Positions 25,419-33,143 of a DNA stretch of 64,000 nt are shown piece by piece; within the stretch, counting starts at the first letter, position 1, and each line of letters begins with the position of its first letter. The notes under the pieces are model-generated. The model ran no database searches, had not been told where the DNA came from, and saw nothing but the letters and a program-made list of their open reading frames with translations. Position numbers and translations under genes: made by a program. The stretch covers positions 124,001 through 188,000 of the forward strand of contig NZ_SZQA01000004.1 in the NCBI RefSeq assembly GCF_005233835.1, in the 5' to 3' direction. Source of the stretch: Herbidospora galbida. Lineage in GTDB: Bacteria > Actinomycetota > Actinomycetes > Streptosporangiales > Streptosporangiaceae.

Positions 25419-26797
25419 AGCTGCCCCCTGAGCAAATCTTCTTCGGTCTCGCGCGCCACGATGACTCGTGCCTTGCCGCCGGCGACCGCCACGACCGCGG
25501 GCTTGGGCAGGTAGTTGTAGTTGCTGGCCAGCGACCGGCAGTAGGCGCCGGTGGCGGCCACCGCGATCAGGTCGCCGGGCACCAGGTCGGCGGGCAGGTA
25601 GAGGTCGCGGACCACGATGTCGCCGCTCTCGCAGTGCTTGCCGACCAGCCGCGACAGCATCGGCGCTGCGGTGCTCTCGCGGGAGGCCAGGCGGGCGGTG
25701 TAGTCGGCGCCGTAGAGGGCGGTGCGGACGTTGTCGCTCATGCCGCCGTCGACCGAGACGTAGGTGCGCAGACCTTCGACGTCCTTGACCGTGCCGACCT
25801 CGTAGAGCGTCACCCCGGCGGTGCCGACGATCGAGCGGCCGGGCTCGACGGTGAGGCGCGGGACCGGCAGGCCCTTGCTCTGGCAGACGGTGGTGACGAT
25901 CTCGCGCAGCGCGTCGGCGATGACCTTCATGTCGGGCGACTCGTCGCCGTCGACGTAGGGGATGCCGTAGCCGCCGCCGAGGTCGAGCTCGGGCAGCACG
26001 ACGCCGTGCTCGTCGCGGATCTGCACCAGCAGGGTGGCCAGCCGTCGGGCGGCGACCTCGAATCCGGCGGTGTCGGTGATCTGGGAGCCGATGTGGCTGT
26101 GGAGGCCGACGAGCTCCAGCGACGGCATCGCGAGGATGCGGCGGGCCGCCTCGGCGGCGGCGCCGCTGCTCAGCGACAGGCCGAACTTCTGGTCGTCGTG
26201 GGCGGTGGCGATGAACTCGTGGGTGTGGGCCTCGACGCCGACCGTGACGCGGATCAGCACCTTGGGCCGCGCGCCGTGCTTCTCGGCCAGGTAGCCGAGG
26301 CGGGCGATCTCCTCGAAGGAGTCGACGACGACGTGGCCGACCCCGACCGTGACGGCCTTCTCGAGCTCGGCGATCGACTTGTTGTTGCCGTGCATGGTGA
26401 TCCGGTCGGGCGGAAAGCCGACACTCAGCGCGACGGCGAGCTCGCCGGCGCTGCACACGTCGAGGCCGAGGCCCTCCTGCATGATCCACCGGGCGACCTC
26501 GCGGCACAGGAACGCCTTGCCCGCGTAGTGGACGTCGCCGTCGTGGAAGGCCTGCCGGAAGTCGATGGCGTGGGCCCGGAAGTCGTGCTCGTCGAGGACG
26601 TAGAGCGGCGTTCCGAACTCTTTGGCCAGGTCACGGACGTCGAGCCCGCCGATCGTGAGCGATCCCGCGATCCGCTCGGACGTTCGCGGCCAGATGGCCG
26701 GATCGATGGAGTTCAGGTCGGCGGGCGCATGGGGAGGACGGTCCTCCGGGAGCACCTCGGCATGCCGGTCACCGGCGGGATGGGCGAATCGACTCAC
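25415..26797 (-). CDS. lysA: Diaminopimelate decarboxylase
   Basis: A 460-residue fold-type III PLP enzyme that makes L-lysine from meso-diaminopimelate. The PLP lysine is in HYAGKAFLC, the glycine-rich phosphate loop in [11 protein letters not shown], followed by VEPGRSIVG and, near the end, [20 protein letters not shown] with the tyrosine that closes the active site. The start at GTG 26797 ([12 protein letters not shown]) gives the usual family length; a start at 26845 would add 16 residues. It overlaps hom by 4 bp, so lysine and homoserine branches are expressed together. No lysine riboswitch or T-box is seen upstream. Confidence 0.95.
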   Translation of the reverse strand: MSRFAHPAGDRHAEVLPEDRPPHAPADLNSIDPAIWPRTSERIAGSLTIGGLDVRDLAKEFGTPLYVLDEHDFRAHAIDFRQAFHDGDVHYAGKAFLCREVARWIMQEGLGLDVCSAGELAVALSVGFPPDRITMHGNNKSIAELEKAVTVGVGHVVVDSFEEIARLGYLAEKHGARPKVLIRVTVGVEAHTHEFIATAHDDQKFGLSLSSGAAAEAARRILAMPSLELVGLHSHIGSQITDTAGFEVAARRLATLLVQIRDEHGVVLPELDLGGGYGIPYVDGDESPDMKVIADALREIVTTVCQSKGLPVPRLTVEPGRSIVGTAGVTLYEVGTVKDVEGLRTYVSVDGGMSDNVRTALYGADYTARLASRESTAAPMLSRLVGKHCESGDIVVRDLYLPADLVPGDLIAVAATGAYCRSLASNYNYLPKPAVVAVAGGKARVIVARETEEDLLRGQL

Positions 26798-26908
26798 CCG
26801 AAGCAGGCTATCCGACTCGGGGTGTCTCCCGAGACAGGTGCTCACGTAGCGAGACGTGACGAAAAGTGGAAATTCGGTCGCGAGAGACCATCTCGCCCGG
26901 AAGATCTC

Positions 26909-27397
26909 CTAGATCCTTTCCGGCAGCCGCTCCGCGCTGATCGCCGCGAGCACGGCGGCGACCGCGTCGCCGGTCGCCACCCGCGCCGCCGACGCGCCCG
27001 TGAAATCCGCGTCCCCCCTTGGCAGGGGGTTCGCGGCCTCGAACGCGTCGTGATAGCGCGCGGCGAGGTGCTCGGCGAAGGTCTTCCACTTTCCTTTACG
27101 GCTCCGCCCACGACTGGGCAGTTCCGCGAGCAGCCGCACCACGCCCCTCCACTCGGCGGGCAGCGACTCCCACTCGGGGTCGGCGGCCCCCGCCCACCGG
27201 CGGGCCCAGCGGGCGCGGGCATGCGCGTAGCGGACCACGAAGCCGGGGTTGGCCCAGGTGCGGGGGAAGTCGGGCCAGGTCTCGGCGGCCAGATTTTCCG
27301 GAACCTTGGCGAGTTGGTCCCAGGGATACTCTCCGATGACCAGCTCGCCCCGGACGAGGTAGGTCGCCTCGCTCGCCCAGTCGCCGACCGGGATCAT
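26909..27397 (-). CDS. Hypothetical protein coupled to a Ser/Thr kinase
   Basis: A 162-residue soluble protein I do not recognise. It is Trp- and Ala-rich (GDWASEATYLVRGELVIGEYPW, RYAHARARWARRWAG) and ends in an Ala-rich helix. Its ATG overlaps the kinase stop by 4 bp (ATGA), strongly suggesting co-translation with the kinase, so it may be a substrate or modifier. No membrane segment or Cys pair. Confidence 0.7.
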   Translation of the reverse strand: MIPVGDWASEATYLVRGELVIGEYPWDQLAKVPENLAAETWPDFPRTWANPGFVVRYAHARARWARRWAGAADPEWESLPAEWRGVVRLLAELPSRGRSRKGKWKTFAEHLAARYHDAFEAANPLPRGDADFTGASAARVATGDAVAAVLAAISAERLPERI

Positions 27398-28281
27398 CCG
27401 GGGATCCGGCCGACCACGCGGGCGTACATCCGGGTCGGCGCCACCACGGCCGTCAGGAAGCCCGGCAGGGCCGGGAGGTCGACGGCGAAGCGCTGGAGTT
27501 CGGTGTAGAGGGCGTCGGCGGTCGGCGGGCGCTGGTCGGGCGACTTCTCCAGCAGCGCCCCGACCAGGTCGGCCAGCCCGGCCGGGATGTCGCGGACCCT
27601 CGGCGGGCGCTCCTTGACCTGGCGTTCGTAGACGGCGTAGTCGGTGGGCCCGGTGAAGAGCTGGCGGCCGGTGAGCATCTCGTGCAGCACGCAGCCGAGG
27701 GCGTAGAGGTCGCTGCGCGGGTCGGCCACGCCGCGCTTGATCTGCTCGGGGGCCATGTAGGCGGGGGTGCCGAGGATCTGGCCGGTCCGGGTGAACTGGC
27801 CGGCGTCGGCCTCGCGCAGGATGGCCAGGCCGAAGTCGAGGACCTTGACCGTGCCGTCGGGGCACAGCATCAGGTTGGTCGGCTTGAGGTCGCGGTGGCA
27901 GATCGACAGCGCGTGGGCGGCCGACAGCACGGCGCAGGCCTGCGCGGCGATCGCGGCGGCCCACGGCACGGGCAGCGGCCCGTGCTCGCTGACCACGTCG
28001 GCCACGGTGACGCCCTCGATGAACTGCATCACCTGGAAGAGCCGCTGCTCGTGGGTGCCGAAGTCGTAGAGGACCGGGGCGCCCGGGTGGTCGAGCCGGG
28101 CCAGGATGCGGGCCTCGCGGATGAACCGGCGTTCCAGCTCCCGATCGGGGCCGCCGGGGGGCCGGAGGAACTTGACCGCCACCTTGCGGTCGAGATGTCT
28201 GTCGTGGCCGCCGTAGACGGCGCCCATCCCGCCCTGGCCGAGCGGGAGGTCGTCCAGTTCATAGCGGTCACCGATGACCAT
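27394..28281 (-). CDS. Soluble Ser/Thr protein kinase
   Basis: A 295-residue kinase domain with almost nothing beyond it: Gly loop LGQGGMGAVYGG (14-25), VAVKFL with K37, catalytic HRDLKPTN (129-136), DFG (149-151), and GTPAYMAPEQ (171-180). Unlike most actinobacterial Ser/Thr kinases it lacks a juxtamembrane and sensor region. It overlaps the 162-residue hypothetical gene downstream. Upstream lie the 89-bp tandem repeats and the methylase gene, same strand; a PP2C phosphatase is encoded just beyond on the other strand. No strong Shine-Dalgarno is visible before the ATG. Confidence 0.93.
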   Translation of the reverse strand: MVIGDRYELDDLPLGQGGMGAVYGGHDRHLDRKVAVKFLRPPGGPDRELERRFIREARILARLDHPGAPVLYDFGTHEQRLFQVMQFIEGVTVADVVSEHGPLPVPWAAAIAAQACAVLSAAHALSICHRDLKPTNLMLCPDGTVKVLDFGLAILREADAGQFTRTGQILGTPAYMAPEQIKRGVADPRSDLYALGCVLHEMLTGRQLFTGPTDYAVYERQVKERPPRVRDIPAGLADLVGALLEKSPDQRPPTADALYTELQRFAVDLPALPGFLTAVVAPTRMYARVVGRIPG

Positions 28282-28292
28282 GCGGCAACTTT

Positions 28293-28489
28293 ATTGCAGA
28301 TGTCCGGCCGCTCGACCCGTCTTCCACGCGGCGCTCGTTGAGACGTGAATGTCCCGCTCGCCCCCATGCCGCACCCGTTTCATTGCAGATGTCCGGCCGC
28401 TCGACCCGTCTTCCACGCGGCGCTCGTCGAGACGTGAATGTCCCGCTCGCCCCCATGCCGCACCCGTTTCATTGCAGATGTCCGGCCGC
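28293..28489 (-). repeat. 89-bp tandem duplication covering the 3' end of the methylase gene
   Basis: Two complete 89-bp units (28293-28381 and 28382-28470) differ at only one or two positions, and a 19-bp third start (28471-28489) lies inside the methylase gene. Each unit begins attgcagatgtccggccgc, which on the minus strand is the last codons and stop of the methylase, so the stop-codon context is present three times. The period is not a multiple of three. It separates the methylase from the kinase and probably forms the kinase leader. Confidence 0.95.
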
Positions 28490-30187
28490 CAGACCGTCGA
28501 GCGCGAGGCGGATCAGTTCCTGGCCTCTTCTCCCGGCCTCGTGGAGGGCGGTGTCGAGGTCGGCGAGGCGGCGGAAGGAGCGGCCGTATTCGCGCTGCTC
28601 GGCCAGGGGCAGCCGGGGGACCTTGGTGCGGCGGGCGTCGAGGCGGCTGGCGCCGCGGGACAGGCTCGAACCCGCACGCAGGAAGCCGGCCAGGAAGTCG
28701 GCGTCCAGCCGGGCGGGGTCGACGCGGTAGAGGGTGAGCTGGGGCCCCAGGGCCCAGCCGGACTCCTCGACGACGCGGACCGCGCCGGTCGGGGTGGCGA
28801 CCACGTCGCCTGGCTCGATCATGACCAGGCCGGCGCCGGGCTCGGTCCAGCCGGTCGGGGGGCCGCCGGCGACGAGGTCGTCGGCGGTCAGCACGGGCTG
28901 GTCGCCCGATCCGAGGCGGGCCGCGGAGTGGTGGATCGCCACCGAACCGCCCCGCGCCAGCTCGGCGATGGTCGTCATGGGCGGCTCACGGGGCGGGTCG
29001 ACCGGGGCGAGGGCGGGCAGCGTGCCGGTCAGGCCGTCGAGGGCGGCGGTGAAGCGGGCGCGGGCGCCCGCGTAGTCGGGCGGCCCGGCGGTGGCGCCGA
29101 AGCGCAGCGGGCTGACGTCGACCTCGTCGTCGAGCAGGTCGAGGACGCTCGTGCCGCCCCGGCCGGTCCGCTGGAACTCGCGCCAGGCCGGTTCGACCGA
29201 GCCGAGGTCGCCGGCGGCGTCAAAAAGCAGCACCCGCGACGGCGCGCGCTCACCGGGCTCGGGGCGGCGCAGCAGCCAGACGTCGCTGGTCCCGGCCGCG
29301 ATCACGGCCCGCAGGGCGCCCGCGCGGAGCAGGTTCGACCGGATGCGGCGGCCCGGACGGCGCGCGGCGGCGGCCGGGGGCATCAGGACGGTGACGGTGC
29401 CGCCGGGACGGACCCGCGACAGGCAGTGCTGCACCCAGGCCAGTTCCGACTCGCCGCGCGGCGGCAGGCCGAACTCCCAGCGCGGGTCGGCGGTGAGCTC
29501 CTCGTAGCCCCAGGTGCGTTCGTTGAAGGGCGGGTCGCAGACGACCGCGTCGGCGCCGCCGGGCAGGCCGTCGGCGCGCAGCGAGTCGCCGGTCAGGACG
29601 GTGGCGGCGATCCCGCGCATCCGCAGCCGGGTGGCGGCGATGCGGGCCGCCGACCCCGAGACGTCCTGCCCGCGCGCGGCCTTGGCGGTGAGCAGCAGGG
29701 TGCCCAGGCCGCAGGCGGGGTCGAGCAGCACCCCGCCGCCAGACAGGCGCACCATGAGGTCGGCCAGGTCGGGCGGGGTGATCGCGAGCTGGCGCGAGTG
29801 GGCCTCGACGTAGCGCTCGCAGAGGAACTCGAAGGCCTCCAGCCGCCCGCGCTCCTCGGCCAGCCCGGCGACCAGCTGGGTGACCTCGCGGGGCAACGCC
29901 GAGGGACGCCCTTCGAGGAAATCGCCCGCGGCCGCCACCAGCTCCCCTAGCCTCAGGTCATCGCCGCTGGCCCGGAGGCGCTGCCAGGCCAGATCGGCGG
30001 CCGACAGCGAGAACGGCTTGCCGTTGCGGCGCAGCCATTCTTCGACCTCGGTCAGCGAGAACAGCGGGCTGGCGGCGGTGCCGCCGACCGGCTGGGGGAA
30101 GTCGTCGTGACGGCGACGCCAGTTGGACACCGCGGCCCGGCCGACGTCGGCGAGGCGGGCGATGTCACCGGCGTTCACGTAAGTCAC
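28469..30187 (-). CDS. Orphan N6-adenine DNA methylase with HTH and specificity-like C-terminus
   Basis: A 572-residue protein. Residues 1-55 form a helix-turn-helix (VNAGDIARLADVGRAAVSNWRRRH). The methyltransferase follows with SAM motif I LLDPACGLGTLL (154-165) and catalytic motif IV VCDPPFN (216-222), DPPF rather than the NPPY/F usual in type I HsdM. The last 170 residues (LTADDLVAGGPPTGWTEPG, GDVVATPTGAVRVVEESG) resemble a target-recognition half of HsdS. No restriction subunit is nearby, so it may be an epigenetic regulator or part of a dispersed system. Its last 19 bp are repeated in the downstream 89-bp units. Confidence 0.88.
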   Translation of the reverse strand: MTYVNAGDIARLADVGRAAVSNWRRRHDDFPQPVGGTAASPLFSLTEVEEWLRRNGKPFSLSAADLAWQRLRASGDDLRLGELVAAAGDFLEGRPSALPREVTQLVAGLAEERGRLEAFEFLCERYVEAHSRQLAITPPDLADLMVRLSGGGVLLDPACGLGTLLLTAKAARGQDVSGSAARIAATRLRMRGIAATVLTGDSLRADGLPGGADAVVCDPPFNERTWGYEELTADPRWEFGLPPRGESELAWVQHCLSRVRPGGTVTVLMPPAAAARRPGRRIRSNLLRAGALRAVIAAGTSDVWLLRRPEPGERAPSRVLLFDAAGDLGSVEPAWREFQRTGRGGTSVLDLLDDEVDVSPLRFGATAGPPDYAGARARFTAALDGLTGTLPALAPVDPPREPPMTTIAELARGGSVAIHHSAARLGSGDQPVLTADDLVAGGPPTGWTEPGAGLVMIEPGDVVATPTGAVRVVEESGWALGPQLTLYRVDPARLDADFLAGFLRAGSSLSRGASRLDARRTKVPRLPLAEQREYGRSFRRLADLDTALHEAGRRGQELIRLALDGLAAGHLQ

Positions 30188-30248
30188 GTGGTTACTCTAC
30201 ACGAAGCGTCCACTTGTGAAGTGCTTCAACCAATGTTTTACTGTGGAC

Positions 30249-31073
30249 ATGAACCACAGCACGCTGGGCCTCCGGTACGCCGCCCGATCCGACGTCGGCC
30301 AGCGCCGCCCGGAGAACGAGGACGCGGCCTACGCCAGCCCCCGCCTGCTCGTCGTCGCCGACGGCATGGGCGGCCACAACTACGGCCAGGTGGCCAGCGC
30401 GACCGCGATCCGCGTGCTGTCCGGCGCGCACCTGGAAGGCGACCCCGTGGTCGCGCTCGAAGGCGCCATCCAGCAGGCGGCGCAGACCCTGAAGGGCATG
30501 GCCGACGCCAACCCGGCGCTCAACGGCATGGGCACCACCCTGACCGCGATGCTGTGGGACGGCAGCGGCTTCGCCCTGGCCCATGTGGGCGACTCGCGCG
30601 GCTACATGCTGCGCGACGGCGTGCTCTACCAGATCACCCACGACCACACGCTGGTGCAGTCGCTCGTCGACGACGGCCGGATGACCCCCGAGCAGGCGGC
30701 CGAGCACCCGCGCCGGTCGATGCTGATGCGGGCGCTGGAGAGCACCGGCAACGTGAGCCCGGACGTGTCGCACCGCGCCGCCTTCGCGGGCGACCGCTAC
30801 CTGCTGTGCTCCGACGGCCTGGCGGGCGTGGTCTCGCCCGAGACGCTGCACGAGTTGCTCACCTCCGTCGCCGACCTCGACCAGCTGGTCACGACCCTCG
30901 TCGACCTGGCCAACCGGGGCGGCGGCCCCGACAACATCACCTGTGTCGTGGCCGACGTCGTGGCGGGCGGGCACGGCGACGGTCACCCCATCATGGTCGG
31001 GTCGGCGTCGGCCGATCAAGAGCTAGATCAGGGCGAGGGGACCGGCGGGGACGTACCCCTCCAGACGAGCTGA
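30249..31073 (+). CDS. PP2C-family protein Ser/Thr phosphatase
   Basis: A 274-residue metal-dependent phosphatase: RSDVGQRRPENEDA (13-26), ADGMGGH (37-43), AHVGDSRGY, LLCSDGL and GGPDNIT, with all metal-binding Asp residues present. It has no membrane segment. I use the ATG at 30249; an in-frame start at 30216 is possible. It is divergent from the methylase across about 60 bp and is the natural partner of the nearby Ser/Thr kinase. The end overlaps the convergent glycosyltransferase gene by 51 bp. Confidence 0.93.
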   Translation: MNHSTLGLRYAARSDVGQRRPENEDAAYASPRLLVVADGMGGHNYGQVASATAIRVLSGAHLEGDPVVALEGAIQQAAQTLKGMADANPALNGMGTTLTAMLWDGSGFALAHVGDSRGYMLRDGVLYQITHDHTLVQSLVDDGRMTPEQAAEHPRRSMLMRALESTGNVSPDVSHRAAFAGDRYLLCSDGLAGVVSPETLHELLTSVADLDQLVTTLVDLANRGGGPDNITCVVADVVAGGHGDGHPIMVGSASADQELDQGEGTGGDVPLQTS

Positions 31074-32999
31074 GCCGAACAGGCGGCCCTCCGCGCGGGC
31101 GCGCACGCACACGTAGGAGAAGCGGTCGCCCGAGTAGACCCGGATCCCGCCGGAACGGCACTGCCGCATCAGCGTCTCGTCCCACTCCTCGCTGAGGTCG
31201 GCGATGCCCAGGTCGACCAGCACCGACCGGCGGGACACGATGGTGCCGCCGCCGAGTTCGGGCAGGAAGCGGTATTCGGCGTCGGGCTGGCGCAGCAGGG
31301 TCGCCCCGGCCGCGTGGGCGTAGAACGCGGCCTTGCCGACGATCTCGGTCTCGACCTCGGCGAACCGGCGCAGCGAGTCGGCCAGGTAGTGCTCGCCGTA
31401 GAGGTCGCGCGGGTCGACGACGGCCACGTAGTCGCCGTCGGCCAGCAGCAGCGCGTGGGCCAGCGCGGCCCCCCGCGTCGACGTCGACGTCGACCGGACC
31501 ACCAGCTCGGGCAGCACGCCCTTGTTGTAGCCCTCCTCGCGCGCGCCGATCGCCTGCCTAGCCGTCTTCTCGACCACCCCGGCGTCGAGGTTCTCGGCCA
31601 CCACGACGATCTGGTCGGGCCGCCGGCGCTGGCCAATGATCTGCGTCACCGCCTGGTCGAGCTCCATCTGGTCGCGTACGGCCACCAGCGCCGTCACCAC
31701 CTGGGTGTTGCGCACGTCGGGCAGGCCGACGGCGGAGAACACCGGCTCCAGGCGGGCGGTGACCGGGACGGTGGCCCGCCAGGCCAGGTGGGCGCGGCGG
31801 TCGCGCTCCTGCGGGTCGGCGGCCAGTTCGGCCGCGCCTGTCGCGACGACCGGGGTGCCGCACGCCTCGATCTCGGCGATCTCGCGGTCGCTCGCGTCGG
31901 GCCCGGCGACGACCACCTCGATCTTGCGCACGGCGGTCAGGAAGTCGTCGTAGCTCGTCTTGTCGTCGCCCTGGGCGGGCAGCGGGTCGCCGCCCTCGGC
32001 GGTGCCGAGCGTGGCCACGCCGCCGGTCCGGCCGCCCTCGGCGCGGAAGGTGTTGTGCACCCGGGGCTGCACGCTGTGCGGCAGCACCAGCACGCGGTCG
32101 TGCCGCAGCGCCGCCCGCCACTCGCGGGCCCGCTGCTCGGTGGTGGCCAGCACCAGGTCGAACAGCTCGGCGACCGGGACGGCCTTGCCGAGCGAGCCGC
32201 CCGAGTGCCAGAAGACGGTCTTGATCCCGCGCTTCTTGCACGCCTCCACCAGGTCGCGCAGCGCCCGGTCCTGCCCGGCCATCGAGTCGAGCCAGCGCCC
32301 GCCGTTGCCCTGGCGCGGCCCGGCGTGCAGCGACTCGACGAACAGCATCGAGGGCCGGTAGGTGTCCAGCATCTTGGCCCAGTTGTCGGGGCCGAAGTTG
32401 GTGACCTGACGCCATTCGTACCGGAGCAGGGCCTCGGTGCGCCGGTCGACGATCGCCGCGACCGTCATGTACGGCCGGGTCAGCGGCCCCTTCGGCACGG
32501 CGAAGTACTCGGTGAGCGGGGTGGAGAACAGGGGCGCGCGGGGGTCGGGGTCGACCGGCGGGGCCTTGGTCTCGGCCGCCGCGGGCTGGATCGAGGGCTT
32601 CTCGACCGGGAAGTCGGTGCGCTTGGGGGCTTTGGCGCTCGGGGCGGAGGCCCGCAGGGAGCGGGCGACCGAGCCGGGCTTCTTGGCCTGGACGGCCTCG
32701 CCTATCTTGATCCAGCGGTTGCCCTGCAGCTTGGCGAGCTTCCACTCGGCCACGGCCGTCTGGTACTTCTGCTCGGCCAGTTGCTTGGCGAGCTGGGCGA
32801 GCTGGCGTTCGGCCTGTTTCTCGACCGCCTTGCGGGCCGTCTCGGCGTCGCGGGCCCTCGTGAGGGCCTCGGCCTCGGTGCGGGCGGCCTCGTCCAGGCG
32901 GGCCTGGTAGTCGGCGAGCAGACGGGCCAGTTCGGCGGCGCCCTCGGCCTTCTCGACCGCCTGTGCCAGCGCCCGCCGCAGGCTCTCCAGCTCACTCAT
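31023..32999 (-). CDS. Coiled-coil glycosyltransferase with CgeB-like and GT2-like domains
   Basis: A 658-residue protein. Residues 1-95 are a coiled coil (LARLLADYQARLDEAARTEA, VEKQAERQLAQLAKQLAEQ), followed by a Pro/Ala linker. The middle resembles CgeB/DUF3880-type glycosyltransferases (RPYMTVAAIVDRRTEALLRYEW, KRGIKTVFWHSGG, EACGTPVVATGAAEL). The C-terminal 230 residues are GT2-like (ARRRPDQIVVV-type start, GDYVAVVDPRDLYGEHY), with VDPRD in place of a DxD. Divergent, with 144 bp between, from an asparagine-synthetase-like gene. Probably decorates a surface glycan; substrates unknown. Confidence 0.78.
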   Translation of the reverse strand: MSELESLRRALAQAVEKAEGAAELARLLADYQARLDEAARTEAEALTRARDAETARKAVEKQAERQLAQLAKQLAEQKYQTAVAEWKLAKLQGNRWIKIGEAVQAKKPGSVARSLRASAPSAKAPKRTDFPVEKPSIQPAAAETKAPPVDPDPRAPLFSTPLTEYFAVPKGPLTRPYMTVAAIVDRRTEALLRYEWRQVTNFGPDNWAKMLDTYRPSMLFVESLHAGPRQGNGGRWLDSMAGQDRALRDLVEACKKRGIKTVFWHSGGSLGKAVPVAELFDLVLATTEQRAREWRAALRHDRVLVLPHSVQPRVHNTFRAEGGRTGGVATLGTAEGGDPLPAQGDDKTSYDDFLTAVRKIEVVVAGPDASDREIAEIEACGTPVVATGAAELAADPQERDRRAHLAWRATVPVTARLEPVFSAVGLPDVRNTQVVTALVAVRDQMELDQAVTQIIGQRRRPDQIVVVAENLDAGVVEKTARQAIGAREEGYNKGVLPELVVRSTSTSTRGAALAHALLLADGDYVAVVDPRDLYGEHYLADSLRRFAEVETEIVGKAAFYAHAAGATLLRQPDAEYRFLPELGGGTIVSRRSVLVDLGIADLSEEWDETLMRQCRSGGIRVYSGDRFSYVCVRARAEGRLFGSARLEGYVPAGPLALI

Positions 33000-33143
33000 A
33001 AACGCCCACTCCTCCAGGTAACGGCGACAGTCACCATATTCTCAGATCATGGTCTACCTGCATCGAAACCGTCATTAAGGCACCAAGAGTCCACCTGACG
33101 TCCGTAAACTCGACGCACACCACCGATCGGGGAGGGACCTGAG

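Noticed and set aside
26798-26908. Lysine riboswitch or T-box before lysA
   Set aside because: The 111-bp gap is too short and shows no matching stems.
28293-28489. Possible CRISPR array or small repeated gene
   Set aside because: Only two 89-bp units in direct contact with no spacers and no cas genes; small frames inside shift phase between units.
27394-31073. A full Pgl or BREX defence island
   Set aside because: Only methylase, kinase and phosphatase are present; PglZ, PglY/BrxC and BrxL are not.
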